DNA from: CAYVIB01 sp964451365
GTDB taxonomy: Bacteria > Pseudomonadota > Gammaproteobacteria > Pseudomonadales > Cellvibrionaceae
Length of the DNA stretch: 64,000 bases
NCBI GenBank assembly: GCA_964451365.1
Contig: CAYVIB010000002.1
Span: 62,001-126,000, forward strand
Reading direction: 5' to 3'
The notes under the pieces are model-generated. The model searched no databases and was not told the origin of the DNA. It saw nothing but the letters and a program-made list of their open reading frames with translations. Position 1 is the stretch's first letter. Each line of letters begins with the position of its first letter. Below, one piece after another: positions 9,310 through 18,117 of the stretch. Made by a program: the position numbers and the translations under genes.

Positions 9310-10053
9310 TCAACTCTCCTCAATCAAATCCTTAACCCATTTGGTTTTCTTTTCCCGCTGCAGGATTTCCACACGTGTATGAGCCATCAGCAGCCATGCA
9401 TAGGTCACGTAAAATGCCAGAATCATGAATAGAAAAGGGTACAACATACTGGGATCGATGGGGGATTTTTCGGTGAATTTAATCGTCGCCGGTTGATGCA
9501 GGGTGTTCCACCAGTCGACAGATTTGTAAATCAAGGGAATATTCACCATGCCCACAATGGAAAGAATCGCGGTGGCTTTATCGGCGGTATCCTGGTCCCG
9601 ATAAGCCCCCTGCAGGACGATTGTCGCCACGTAAATCATCAGCAGAATCGCGGTAAACACCACCCTGGCATCCCACACGAACAGCGCACCCCAGGTGGGT
9701 TTGCCCCAGAGCCAGCCGGTGGTGAGTGAAAGCGCGGTTAGAATCGCACCGATGGGTGCGGCGGATTTCATCACCATAAACGCCAGTTTCATTCGCCAGA
9801 TCAGGCCGACGGCACCGGCGATCGCCATGACGTAATAACCGGACATGGCCAGCATCGACGCCGGCGCGTGGATATACAAAATGCGAAAGCTATTGCCCTG
9901 CTTGTAATCGGGCGGTACGAACATCAGGCCCCAGATACTTCCAAGGGCCAGCAGCGTCAAGGATGCCAGTCCCAGCCAAAAAAGCCAGCGCTCGGTCTTT
10001 TCGTAAAACCACCGGGGAGATCCCAAACGATGAAACCACTGCCACGAAGCCAC
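9310..10053 (-). CDS. ccmC: Heme handling protein CcmC
   Basis: Inner-membrane protein that presents heme to CcmE. 247 residues, six predicted membrane helices, with periplasmic His ligands in LYIHAPASMLAM and WWNTLHQPATI. The tryptophan motif reads GKPTWGALFVWDARVV; the family usually has W-G-x-W-W-x-W-D, so two aromatic Trp are replaced by Leu and Phe here. Flanking residues and both His are conserved, so it is probably functional. It sits between ccmB (66-bp gap) and ccmD. Confidence 0.94.
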   Translation of the reverse strand: MASWQWFHRLGSPRWFYEKTERWLFWLGLASLTLLALGSIWGLMFVPPDYKQGNSFRILYIHAPASMLAMSGYYVMAIAGAVGLIWRMKLAFMVMKSAAPIGAILTALSLTTGWLWGKPTWGALFVWDARVVFTAILLMIYVATIVLQGAYRDQDTADKATAILSIVGMVNIPLIYKSVDWWNTLHQPATIKFTEKSPIDPSMLYPFLFMILAFYVTYAWLLMAHTRVEILQREKKTKWVKDLIEES

Positions 10054-10119
10054 TTACGTCACCTACTCAATCATTTCGTTATGTTTATGTCTGCCCGGAT
10101 ATACACTCAAATAAGTCGT

Positions 10120-10824
10120 TTAGTTGCCTACGCTTACCCGTAAAGCCCCCGCTGCCGCGAACGGCGACAGCGCCAGGGAGAAAATCAAAATTGCCCCCAA
10201 AACCGCTATTTGTCCCGCATAGGCGGCGCCGGCAATCGCCGCCGTGATGGCACCTGCGCCAAATATCAGCACCGGGATATAAAACGGCATAATGATCAGC
10301 GATAGTAACAATCCACCGCGTCGCAACGCTACCGTCAATGCCGCGCCAATGGACCCCAGGAGGCTGAGCGCGCCCGTGCCCAGCAACAGGGACAACACCA
10401 GGGGCGGAAAGCCCGCCGACGGCAGCGACATCATTCCACCCAGAACCGGGGATAACAGTGTCAGTGGCAACCCGGTAATGATCCAATGCACCGCCGCCTT
10501 GGCCAGCACCAGCCAGTAAAGCGGCTGGCCGCTCACCAGCATCTGCTCCAGGGAACCATCGTCGTAGTCACCCTGAAACAGGCGATCGAGTGACAGCAGG
10601 GTTGCCAGCAGCGCAATTATCCAGATCATTCCCGGCGCCAGACCCGCGAGGATTTTCGGGTCCGGGCTGATTCCCAGCGGAATGAATATAACGATACTGA
10701 AGAAGAAAATAAGCGGATTTGCCAATTCACTTCGGTTGCGAAACCCGATTAAAAGCTCCCGTTTCAGGCTCTGCCAGAAGGCGGCTGCAACACCCGGCAT
10801 CGGTATGACCATCTCGCCGCTCAT
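10120..10824 (-). CDS. ccmB: Heme exporter permease CcmB
   Basis: Membrane subunit of the CcmAB ABC transporter, which powers release of heme-loaded CcmE. 234 residues with about six hydrophobic segments, and the family signature region LDRLFQGDYDDGSLEQMLVSG after the second helix. The start overlaps the ccmA stop by 4 bp, showing coupling of the two subunits. Confidence 0.95.
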   Translation of the reverse strand: MSGEMVIPMPGVAAAFWQSLKRELLIGFRNRSELANPLIFFFSIVIFIPLGISPDPKILAGLAPGMIWIIALLATLLSLDRLFQGDYDDGSLEQMLVSGQPLYWLVLAKAAVHWIITGLPLTLLSPVLGGMMSLPSAGFPPLVLSLLLGTGALSLLGSIGAALTVALRRGGLLLSLIIMPFYIPVLIFGAGAITAAIAGAAYAGQIAVLGAILIFSLALSPFAAAGALRVSVGN

Positions 10825-11519
10825 TGGTGCCGCTCCGCATCGCTTCTCCCCGAGGCATCGTTCTTGCCGGAATAGGCGCCAAGGTCAAGCGTCATGACGC
10901 CGGTGATAGCCAGGGGCTGGTGCGTCGTAAGTATTACCAGTCCACCCGCGTCCGCGTGGCAGCGAATCAGTTGCTCAATGGATTCCACACCCTTTTTGTC
11001 GATAGCGGTAAAGGGCTCGTCCAATACCCACAGGGGTGCCTTCGAACAATACAGACGCGCCAAACCCACACGGCGCTGCTGTCCAGCGGACATCTGGTGG
11101 CACGGAACCTCCTCATAACCACCGAGACCCACCCGCTCAAGGGCGCTGTCCAGCATGGACTCGGTCAGCCCGCCCTGCCCGTTTGGGTTCTTGGCACCGT
11201 TCAGGCCAAAGTACCAGCGCAGGTTTTCCCGGGCTGTCAGTGAACTCTTAATTCCCGGCAGGTGACCAAAATATAAAAGCGACGAATAGAAATCATAGGC
11301 GGCCCATCCACCGATAGTTCTGCCGCGCCACTGAACCTGCCCTTCATAAGCGCCGGCCAGGCCGGTGAGAATCTTGAGTAAGGTAGTCTTGCCCGCCCCG
11401 TTTGGCCCCGCCACCTGTACCACGGTTCCCCCATCGAACTCGGCGCTGAGGCCGGTAAACAGCACCCTTTCATCGCGCTCGCAATGCAGGTTTTGTAAGG
11501 ACAGGCAGGAAAATGGCAA
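10821..11519 (-). CDS. ccmA: Heme exporter ATPase CcmA
   Basis: ATP-binding subunit of the CcmABCD complex and first gene of the leftward ccm operon. 232 residues. Walker A is GPNGAGKTTLL, the signature is MSAGQQRRVGLARL (SAGQ instead of LSGGQ, usual for CcmA), and Walker B is LWVLDEP. The promoter should lie in the 135-bp divergent space shared with the FliK-like gene. Confidence 0.95.
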   Translation of the reverse strand: MPFSCLSLQNLHCERDERVLFTGLSAEFDGGTVVQVAGPNGAGKTTLLKILTGLAGAYEGQVQWRGRTIGGWAAYDFYSSLLYFGHLPGIKSSLTARENLRWYFGLNGAKNPNGQGGLTESMLDSALERVGLGGYEEVPCHQMSAGQQRRVGLARLYCSKAPLWVLDEPFTAIDKKGVESIEQLIRCHADAGGLVILTTHQPLAITGVMTLDLGAYSGKNDASGRSDAERHQ

Positions 11520-11654
11520 AACAGGACCCCAAAATAGAAACCGGCATTATAACCAAGGCGCCCGACCCGGCAATAAAGTACTGGAATCAATTACTACATC
11601 TTTTAGCCCATGTGCCGCTATCCTGAGAGTAACGCTATTTAATAAACGAACCCT

Positions 11655-13301
11655 ATGGAAATCTCGTCCCTGCTCAACAGCCTGCTTGGCCGCCCGTCCC
11701 AGGCCCAGCCGGAGGCGCCAGTCGAAGTTACCGATGTAAGCCAGGCAAAACCGGGCACCCGGCTGGCGGCCACGGTCGAACGGGTGATCGATATTTCCGC
11801 AACACAAAAACAAACACTGCTGGAGCGTTTCAACCAGGAGCTGGGCCAGTTAAAGTCAGCCCAAAATCCACCGGCACAAGCGGGCAACCTTCCGTCCTCG
11901 GCCACCAAATCGGCCGGTACAGCTCCCTCCTCTATTAGCTCGGCCCGCCAGGCATTGGCAAACCTGGCCAAACTGGAACTGCTGACCAGCCCCAAGCTGT
12001 TATTGGCCGATCTAAAGCTGTTGCAGAATACCCACCTGATCTACACCAACCGCCCGCTCACCGCCGGCCAGCAGATACAGGTCCAGGTGCGGGCGGACGG
12101 ACAGTTGCTGCTACTCGACCCGCCCGCGACAAGCGCGCAAGCAAAAATAACCGAGCCGGGCGCCGTGGCAGCGGCGAAAAACGCGTCCATTCAACCGGCA
12201 AACCATTTTGCAAGTCGCGAAGCCGCGGAGCTGATTGCCCAAGGGCTACGCCGCTACCTGCCGCACGACAATTCGTCTGTCGAACTGTTCAAAACCATAG
12301 CCAAACTGGTCGACCTGACGAAGACCGTCCCGGACACCACCAAACCCGCCCTTCTGCCCGAACCGGCCTGGAAGGCGCTGGCGCAGCTGAACCAGAAACC
12401 GCTGGCGCCGGAGCAGTTGCAAAAACCGGAAGTGTTACAACAGGTATTGAAAGGCAGCGGCCATTATTTTGAATCCACGCTGGCACAAGTGGTACGCAAC
12501 GCGCCGCGCGCGGGAACATCCGCAAGCGCTTCGCCGGGGACAGAAGCAAAAACCGCCGAAACGTCACCCGCGCTAGCCGACAAAAACATTCAACCACTAA
12601 TCGAGCGAGACCAGAAAGCGCTGCTGTTGTCCCTGGTAAAAGAGCTCGCTCAGCCGCCACAACCACACCCGGCGACAGGAACGACCTTAAAAAGTCCCGC
12701 GCCGGATTTATTTTCGCTGTTTACGGTACTGTTTAATCAACTTGGCCGGGGATTAAAGGCCAGGCAGGACCCTGCCCAAAACCAGCAACAGTTGGCGGCA
12801 CTGCTCAAAACCCAGGTGGCAACGAGCCTTGCGCGCATACAAACCCAACAGTTACAACAATTGAATCACGCTGCTGCGGATAACCTGACGGCCCCCACCG
12901 GCGGCACATTTGAAATTCCGGTAAAAATTAACGAGAACATTTTTCCGCTGTTTATTCACCTTCAGGAAAGGCCCGTTAAGGAAAAATCCGGGGAAGACGA
13001 AAAGAAAGACAAAAAAGACAATTCGCGGAAGAAAAGCCGGCGCTGGCAGGTGTTTATGGAATTCGATCTCGACGATCTCGGCTGGTTCGCCAGCGAAATC
13101 AATGTTATCGACAACAAGGTAAAAACCCATTTTTGGGCCGAGAACACCAATACCCGCAACAGCGCCCGGCAAAAACTCGACGAACTGAAGGAAAAACTGA
13201 AACAAAACGGCATTGATGTGGAGGAATTGCGCTGCCTGGAAGGCGAGCCGCCAAAACGCCCTACCGGTATCAAACAAACTCTGGTGGACATTACGACATG
13301 A
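11655..13301 (+). CDS. FliK-like flagellar hook-length control protein
   Basis: 548 residues. The long N-terminal region is low in structure and rich in Gln, Ala and Pro, as in FliK molecular rulers. The C-terminal part (about 410-548) fits the Flg_hook domain, with IPVKINENIFPLFIHLQER and a W-Q-V-F-M-E-F-D-L strand, interrupted by a Lys-rich acidic/basic insert. It is translationally coupled to a FlhB-C-like gene, which is the hook-length switch partner. No other flagellar genes are in the window, so this is an orphan pair; similar pairs are known outside flagellar clusters in Pseudomonas. The role in secretion substrate switching is inferred. Confidence 0.75.
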   Translation: MEISSLLNSLLGRPSQAQPEAPVEVTDVSQAKPGTRLAATVERVIDISATQKQTLLERFNQELGQLKSAQNPPAQAGNLPSSATKSAGTAPSSISSARQALANLAKLELLTSPKLLLADLKLLQNTHLIYTNRPLTAGQQIQVQVRADGQLLLLDPPATSAQAKITEPGAVAAAKNASIQPANHFASREAAELIAQGLRRYLPHDNSSVELFKTIAKLVDLTKTVPDTTKPALLPEPAWKALAQLNQKPLAPEQLQKPEVLQQVLKGSGHYFESTLAQVVRNAPRAGTSASASPGTEAKTAETSPALADKNIQPLIERDQKALLLSLVKELAQPPQPHPATGTTLKSPAPDLFSLFTVLFNQLGRGLKARQDPAQNQQQLAALLKTQVATSLARIQTQQLQQLNHAAADNLTAPTGGTFEIPVKINENIFPLFIHLQERPVKEKSGEDEKKDKKDNSRKKSRRWQVFMEFDLDDLGWFASEINVIDNKVKTHFWAENTNTRNSARQKLDELKEKLKQNGIDVEELRCLEGEPPKRPTGIKQTLVDITT

Positions 13302-13597
13302 GTCAAATCAGCGACAGCGATCTGCAAAAAGCCATTGCGCTGTTTTACGACGGCAACCAGGCCCCGGTGGTGACCGCAAAGGGGGTGGGCAAGGAGGCGG
13401 AAGAAATTATCCGGATTGCCGATGAAGCGGGCGTGCCGCTGTGCGACAACGCCCCGTTGGTGGAACTGCTCGCGCAACTGGAACTGGGGGATTCCATCCC
13501 TGAATCGCTTTATATCGCCATTGCGCACATTATTGCGTTCGCCTACAAACTTCAGTGGGATATTTCCGGCGAGGAAATCACACGCCCGAGGATTTAA
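13298..13597 (+). CDS. FlhB C-terminal-domain-like protein (EscU/YscU/HrcU family)
   Basis: 99 residues with the order of the cytoplasmic domain of FlhB: AIALFYDGNQAPVVTAKGVGKEAEEIIRIADEAGVPLCDNAPLVELL. The NPTH autocleavage motif of full FlhB is absent, the region reading APVVTAKG, and there is no membrane part. The start overlaps the FliK-like stop by 4 bp. It is probably a soluble partner or decoy of the export gate, as inferred for the FhlB2-type proteins. Confidence 0.8.
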   Translation: MSQISDSDLQKAIALFYDGNQAPVVTAKGVGKEAEEIIRIADEAGVPLCDNAPLVELLAQLELGDSIPESLYIAIAHIIAFAYKLQWDISGEEITRPRI

Positions 13598-13763
13598 CTA
13601 ATCCTACTTTGTCACCTTCTTGCCTCACGTCCCGCAACGCTCCCAAACCAGTGAAAGTGCTGACGCCTCAATTTCTCTTACAGCGTCATGTTCGCACAGC
13701 GGCATCCAGGAAAAGCCCCCAAGGTTCCAAGCTATCCCTGGACCTCAAGACAAAGTGGAACGA

Positions 13764-14200
13764 CTAATAAAAATCCGGCAGCGCTTCCTGCCAGATGGTC
13801 GTAATGATTTCATCAATACTACCGTCACCATTCGCATCCACTTCAAACTGTACGTTGGCATTGTCCAGCACGGTAAACAGCACACTGGAACCACCCGCGC
13901 CTTCAATCAATAAAGCTCCCCGGTGCGGATAGGCGTCGGTAAAATTCCGCACAAACGCCGCCTGGGTATTCACCGTCACATTCCCCGACAAATCCTCCGA
14001 GGCAATCACTCCGGATACGGTAAAAGAAAGCGTCTGCTCCATACCGGCGGTGATGGAAACCTGTCCCGACCGGCCATTATCCTGCTGCCGTGTGCCTGGC
14101 CGTTCTCTGAACCGGAACCGCCGCCACAGGCTGCCAGGACGAACATCGCAAACACAGGTAACGCACGCGTTAACAAAGTCACAGGCATGCTTCTTGTCAT
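13764..14200 (-). pseudogene. Small lipoprotein gene broken by one frameshift
   Basis: Two overlapping minus-strand frames are parts of one gene. The 5' part (from 14200) encodes a signal peptide with lipobox L-A-A-C then GGGSGSE. The 3' part (ending at 13764) encodes a beta-rich domain, NVTVNTQAAFVRNFTDAY onward, ending IWQEALPDFY. The frame changes within about 14050-14110, where both frames are open. Restored, the protein would be about 140 residues. A single-base indel, either real or an assembly error, explains it. Function unknown. Confidence 0.6.
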
Positions 14201-14340
14201 AACCGCCTCCCCGGGTTAGCTGGCGGATTGTAGCCTACTCCAATCCTTTGCCCGGAAATATCGAATATTCAACATTGCCGTTTGACTGGGTTTAAGCGAT
14301 TTCGCAGAATAGCCGGAAAGTCGATTCCTTATTACACATC

Positions 14341-14665
14341 GGGGCCAGCCTCGAATGGCACTTACTTAGCTTTTTTTGCTTAAACAGATTATGGTAGGTT
14401 GGCCCGGTGGGGGCTCTCCAGAAACCTTCGGCAACATGGGTAAGCCGGAAAGACAAAAAGCGTGGCTTTTTGCCGGTTTATGAGTTTGTCACGGACGACA
14501 AGCTCCGGTCTTGCAAGCGACGCAGGAGCGTTAAGCGAAGCAAGTTGTCCGAGCCCCCAAGGATGGGTTTACGGCGCGTTTCCGGCCCCACCGGATCGAC
14601 CGGCTTCGTTGGCACGGTATATAAAGAATTTTTGCTTAAAGAAGTGCCATTCGAGCCAGCCCCGG
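14341..14665. repeat. Structured intergenic element with imperfect terminal inverted repeats
   Basis: The 500-bp gap before the kinase gene carries an element whose ends are inverted copies of each other: 14350-14363 (CTCGAATGGCACTT) matches the complement of 14643-14656, with imperfect matches on both sides to about 25-30 bp. Inside are a perfect 9-bp pair CCGGTGGGG (14404-14412)/CCCCACCGG (14586-14594), an alternative 8-bp pair GGGGGCTC/GAGCCCCC (14409-14416/14551-14558), and a hairpin with CAAAAAGC-gtg-GCTTTTTG flanked by TAAGCCGG/CCGGTTTA (14440-14480). The sequence TTTTTGCTTAAA occurs twice in direct orientation near the ends. It is MITE-like or a structured RNA; short ORFs inside are ignored. 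Confidence 0.55.
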
Positions 14666-14709
14666 GAATCGCCTAGAATAACGGTTATTACAATCCATTT
14701 AAGAGCAGC

Positions 14710-17196
14710 ATGAACCTTCATATTCCCGGTTACGAGGTCCTTGAGCGAGTTGGCCATGGCGGCATGGCCGAGGTGTATCGCGCCCGCCACCTGCGGCTGG
14801 AACGGGATGTGGCCCTCAAGGTCATGCTGGAACAATTCTCCCGCGATTCCACCTTTTGCGATCGCTTTGTACGCGAAGCCCGCATCGCCGCCAAACTCAA
14901 TCACCCACATATCGTGCAAATTTTCGATGTTGACCAGCACGAAAAGCAGCTCTTTCTCTCAATGGAATATGTGGACGGTGGCGACCTGCTGGAAAAACGC
15001 CGTCAACCCCTGAGCCACGAGCAGATACTGAATATTCTCGAACAACTCACCCAGGCGCTGGATTATGCCCACGGGCAAGGCTATATCCACCGGGACATCA
15101 AGCCGGCTAACATTCTCTTCCGCGGGGAGGGATCACTGGTGGTATCGGATTTTGGCATCGCCCGGGCCATCCATTCCGAAACCAATATGACCGCCGCCGG
15201 CAGCATGGTGGGCACACCCAATTATATGAGTCCCGAACAGGCCAAGGGCCTGGACCTGGACGGACGCGCGGATTTGTACAGTGTGGCGGTCATCGCCTAC
15301 CAGATGCTGACTGGCGAATTGCCCTATGTGGGCGATTCGACCATCAGTATCGCGATCAAGCATATCACCGAACCGGTTCCCACCCTTGAAGGGGACTTGG
15401 CCCCGCTACAGAATTTCTTTAACCGGGCGCTGGCAAAGAACGCGGAAGATCGCTTCGCCACCGGCGCGCACTTGGTCGAGGCTCTGCGCGAGGAATTGGA
15501 AAACGTTCCGCGCTCGCTCACGCCGACCGTGATTGCCGATAAAACGCGGCTCGCCCCGCGTCCGCCCTCCTCATCGGTCCATGAAAAAGCTACCACGGTC
15601 AATCAATCGCATAAATGGGAGCCCACGCGGGAAACGTTGGCGCGCCCAACAACCCAGCCCGGCGGCACGGCGGAAACTCTCGCCAAAACGGAAGTATTGC
15701 ACGGCGATTATATTTCCCGCGCACCCGCTTCCATCCGCCACATGCTTCGCCGTATTAACGACATTACCGGCGTTGTGATTCACCCTCGCCGGCGCGGGCT
15801 CACGGTAATTTTATCGGTACTGTTGCTGGCCGCGCTGGGATTCTGGTACAGCAAACAATTTGGTGGCCACCCGGGTACCGAAGCGTTTGCCGGTATCAAA
15901 TCCGACACGGAAAACACACTTACGCCAGAGCAACAAATGCGGGTAAACCAATTGTTGGAAAATGCCCGCCAGGATATGGCCACAGGCCGCCTGTCCACAC
16001 CGTTGGGTAATAACGCCTATGAAAAATATCTCGCGGTATTGGCCATGGCGCCGGGGCATCGCGCGGCTGTCGACGGTTTGAACACCATTGCCCAGGCACT
16101 GCTGGATGCCGCGCAAGAAGCCGCGAACAACGGGGACCGGGCGTTATTCCAGCAATATATTACCCAGGCAAAAACCGTTTCGCCCGAACACCCCGACATT
16201 GCGAAAGTGGAGCAAAACCAGAAGGAAACCAGGCAAAAGCGGGAGCAACAATTGTCTCAGCTGTTTATGGCGGCAAACCAGGCAAAAAGCGCGGGTGATA
16301 TAGAACAGACGGTGGCGCACCTGAACCGCATCCTGGCGCTGGACAGCGACAATATCACTGCAAGGAATGAATTATCCGCGATAGCTGAAACACGTATCGC
16401 CGCAGCCAAAAAAGCAATTGACGAAGGCAACCATATCGATGCCGAAGAACAACTTGTATCGGCGAAAAATATTGGCGATGTTTTAAAAAACAGTGAATTA
16501 AACGCGTCCATCGCCGCGCTGCAAAGCACCATCAATTCAAAACAAAACCAGCAACAAAAACAAAACCGGCTCGATCGCTATTTGCAAAAGGCGGATGCGG
16601 CGTTTGGCCGGGGTGACTATATGGAAGGCGGCGACAGTGCGATCGAAAATTATCGCAACGCACTGGATATTGACAACAACAACCGCAGAGCAAGGCAAGG
16701 CGTGGAACAGGTCAAGCAGGCACTGGCCGACCGCGCGAACCGGGCACTGGATGCCCTCCAAATCGACAAGGCGCAAAATGATATGCGGAATTTGCGCGCA
16801 ATCGATGCCCGTGCCGACCAACTCAGCCAACTGGAATCCGCGCTCGCCCGCGCCGAAAGACAAGTGGCAGTCAATCGCAAACAAGTGCAACGCATCAGCG
16901 AATTATATGACCGAGCGGAACGCTACCTCACCGCGCAACGGGCCGACGGCGCGGATAAAATTTACCGGCGTATCGAACAACTCTCCCCCGGTCATCCCGA
17001 CCTGCCCGCCCTCGGTAAAAAAATAGCGGACGGCTATGTATTTCTCGCCCAGAACGAAATTGACGGCAAGGATTGGGATGATGTCAATGTGTGGGTGGAG
17101 CGCGGCCTGAAACACGTACCGGATCACAAGAAGTTGATCGAAATGCGCGCCTACGCGGAAGAACAAAAGAAAAACCGTAAAAAAGGATTTTTCTGA
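14710..17196 (+). CDS. Transmembrane Hanks-type Ser/Thr protein kinase with large C-terminal TPR/coiled-coil region
   Basis: 828 residues. The N-terminal kinase domain (about 8-265) is complete: Gly loop GHGGMAEV (15-22), Lys37 in ALKVML, Glu56, HRDIKPAN (127-134), DFG (147-149) and the GTPNYMSPE activation segment. A Pro/Thr-rich juxtamembrane part follows (270-330), then one transmembrane helix (about 362-380), then about 450 residues of Gln/Asn/Ala-rich helices with TPR-like spacing, which should be periplasmic. It is an active kinase by motif. What it senses or phosphorylates is unknown; the helical region may bind a partner or the cell wall. It stands alone on its strand. Confidence 0.9.
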   Translation: MNLHIPGYEVLERVGHGGMAEVYRARHLRLERDVALKVMLEQFSRDSTFCDRFVREARIAAKLNHPHIVQIFDVDQHEKQLFLSMEYVDGGDLLEKRRQPLSHEQILNILEQLTQALDYAHGQGYIHRDIKPANILFRGEGSLVVSDFGIARAIHSETNMTAAGSMVGTPNYMSPEQAKGLDLDGRADLYSVAVIAYQMLTGELPYVGDSTISIAIKHITEPVPTLEGDLAPLQNFFNRALAKNAEDRFATGAHLVEALREELENVPRSLTPTVIADKTRLAPRPPSSSVHEKATTVNQSHKWEPTRETLARPTTQPGGTAETLAKTEVLHGDYISRAPASIRHMLRRINDITGVVIHPRRRGLTVILSVLLLAALGFWYSKQFGGHPGTEAFAGIKSDTENTLTPEQQMRVNQLLENARQDMATGRLSTPLGNNAYEKYLAVLAMAPGHRAAVDGLNTIAQALLDAAQEAANNGDRALFQQYITQAKTVSPEHPDIAKVEQNQKETRQKREQQLSQLFMAANQAKSAGDIEQTVAHLNRILALDSDNITARNELSAIAETRIAAAKKAIDEGNHIDAEEQLVSAKNIGDVLKNSELNASIAALQSTINSKQNQQQKQNRLDRYLQKADAAFGRGDYMEGGDSAIENYRNALDIDNNNRRARQGVEQVKQALADRANRALDALQIDKAQNDMRNLRAIDARADQLSQLESALARAERQVAVNRKQVQRISELYDRAERYLTAQRADGADKIYRRIEQLSPGHPDLPALGKKIADGYVFLAQNEIDGKDWDDVNVWVERGLKHVPDHKKLIEMRAYAEEQKKNRKKGFF

Positions 17197-17213
17197 TTAC
17201 CTTTCTTTAACCG

Positions 17214-18002
17214 TCACGAGGGGAGTTTGATTATTTTATCCGGGTCATAGCGGGTATCAAACCGCTCGCCGGGATAACCCAACTGATTGCTTATCACTTG
17301 CGTTTTTCCGATGCGGAACCCGTCGCTGTAGTGATTGTGGCCGTAACACCACACCGCCGGCTGGTATTTCTCAATAAGGTCACGGCAATTCGCCTGGAAA
17401 TAGGCGCTGAGCAGGCTCTCTTCAAAATACACATTCCGGGCTTCGCGGCACGGCGGAAAATGAGTCACGACCACCGTCCGCGTCGCATCCAGTTGGCTAA
17501 GTTCTCTCTTCAGCCAGGCGCGGCTTTTCCAATATCGTTCAGTCGCATCCTCTGGTGTGAAAGGCGCCTGGGCAATGCCGTTTTGTATAAGCGTGAAATC
17601 GCTGATAGCCTCCTGGGTGGCCCGCATCGCGTAAGGCAAATCCGCTTCGCCGAGACCGTCAAAACCAGTCCAGAGCGTGCACCCCAGGAAAGTCATTCCT
17701 TTTATTTCAACCTTGCTGTTTTCGAGGTAATGCATGCGATCGCAAGACATGTTGGCTTCGACAAATTTGTTAATCTGGCTGTCCACATCACATCGATAGA
17801 ATTCGTGGTTGCCCGCAACCCAGACAATGGTGGACTCGGGGTGAGCGCGATTTATTCTTTCCACCGCCTCAAGGGTTTTGCTTCCCACCGAGATATCCCC
17901 CGCCAAAACAATAACGTCACAGCCGCGCGCGATTTCCGGCACCCAGTCCGGCTGATTCTTGTGAAACTCAAAATGTACATCGGACGCCAGCGCAATTTTC
18001 AC
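17214..18002 (-). CDS. Calcineurin-like metallophosphoesterase
   Basis: Cytosolic binuclear-metal phosphoesterase. All metal-binding blocks are visible: D-x-H in ASDVHFEF, GD in LAGDIS, GNHE in VAGNHEFY, His in VVTHFPP and GHxH in CYGHNHYS. GTG at 18002 is chosen because AAAGG lies 7 nt upstream and translation starts VKIALASDVHF, right at the first strand; an upstream GTG at 18056 adds 18 unlikely residues. About 262 residues. Tail-to-tail with the kinase gene (17 bp). Substrate unknown. Confidence 0.88.
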   Translation of the reverse strand: MKIALASDVHFEFHKNQPDWVPEIARGCDVIVLAGDISVGSKTLEAVERINRAHPESTIVWVAGNHEFYRCDVDSQINKFVEANMSCDRMHYLENSKVEIKGMTFLGCTLWTGFDGLGEADLPYAMRATQEAISDFTLIQNGIAQAPFTPEDATERYWKSRAWLKRELSQLDATRTVVVTHFPPCREARNVYFEESLLSAYFQANCRDLIEKYQPAVWCYGHNHYSDGFRIGKTQVISNQLGYPGERFDTRYDPDKIIKLPS

Positions 18003-18117
18003 TCGATCACCTTTCCAGTTCGTAAGTGTCGATTTTACTGTTAATTGATCGACCACTTATGGCATTTCGCCAAAAATGATACCTTATGACCCTTTGACTT
18101 TGACCCCGGATCAGAAT

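Noticed and set aside
14409..14560. Possible SRP RNA or c-di-GMP riboswitch
   Set aside because: GGGGGCTC at the start resembles 4.5S RNA, but the conserved GGAAGGAAGCAGCC core and the GEMM core sequences are absent.
14407..14676. Short plus-strand ORFs in the structured element
   Set aside because: Read through stems and repeats, no ribosome-binding site, composition unlike a protein.
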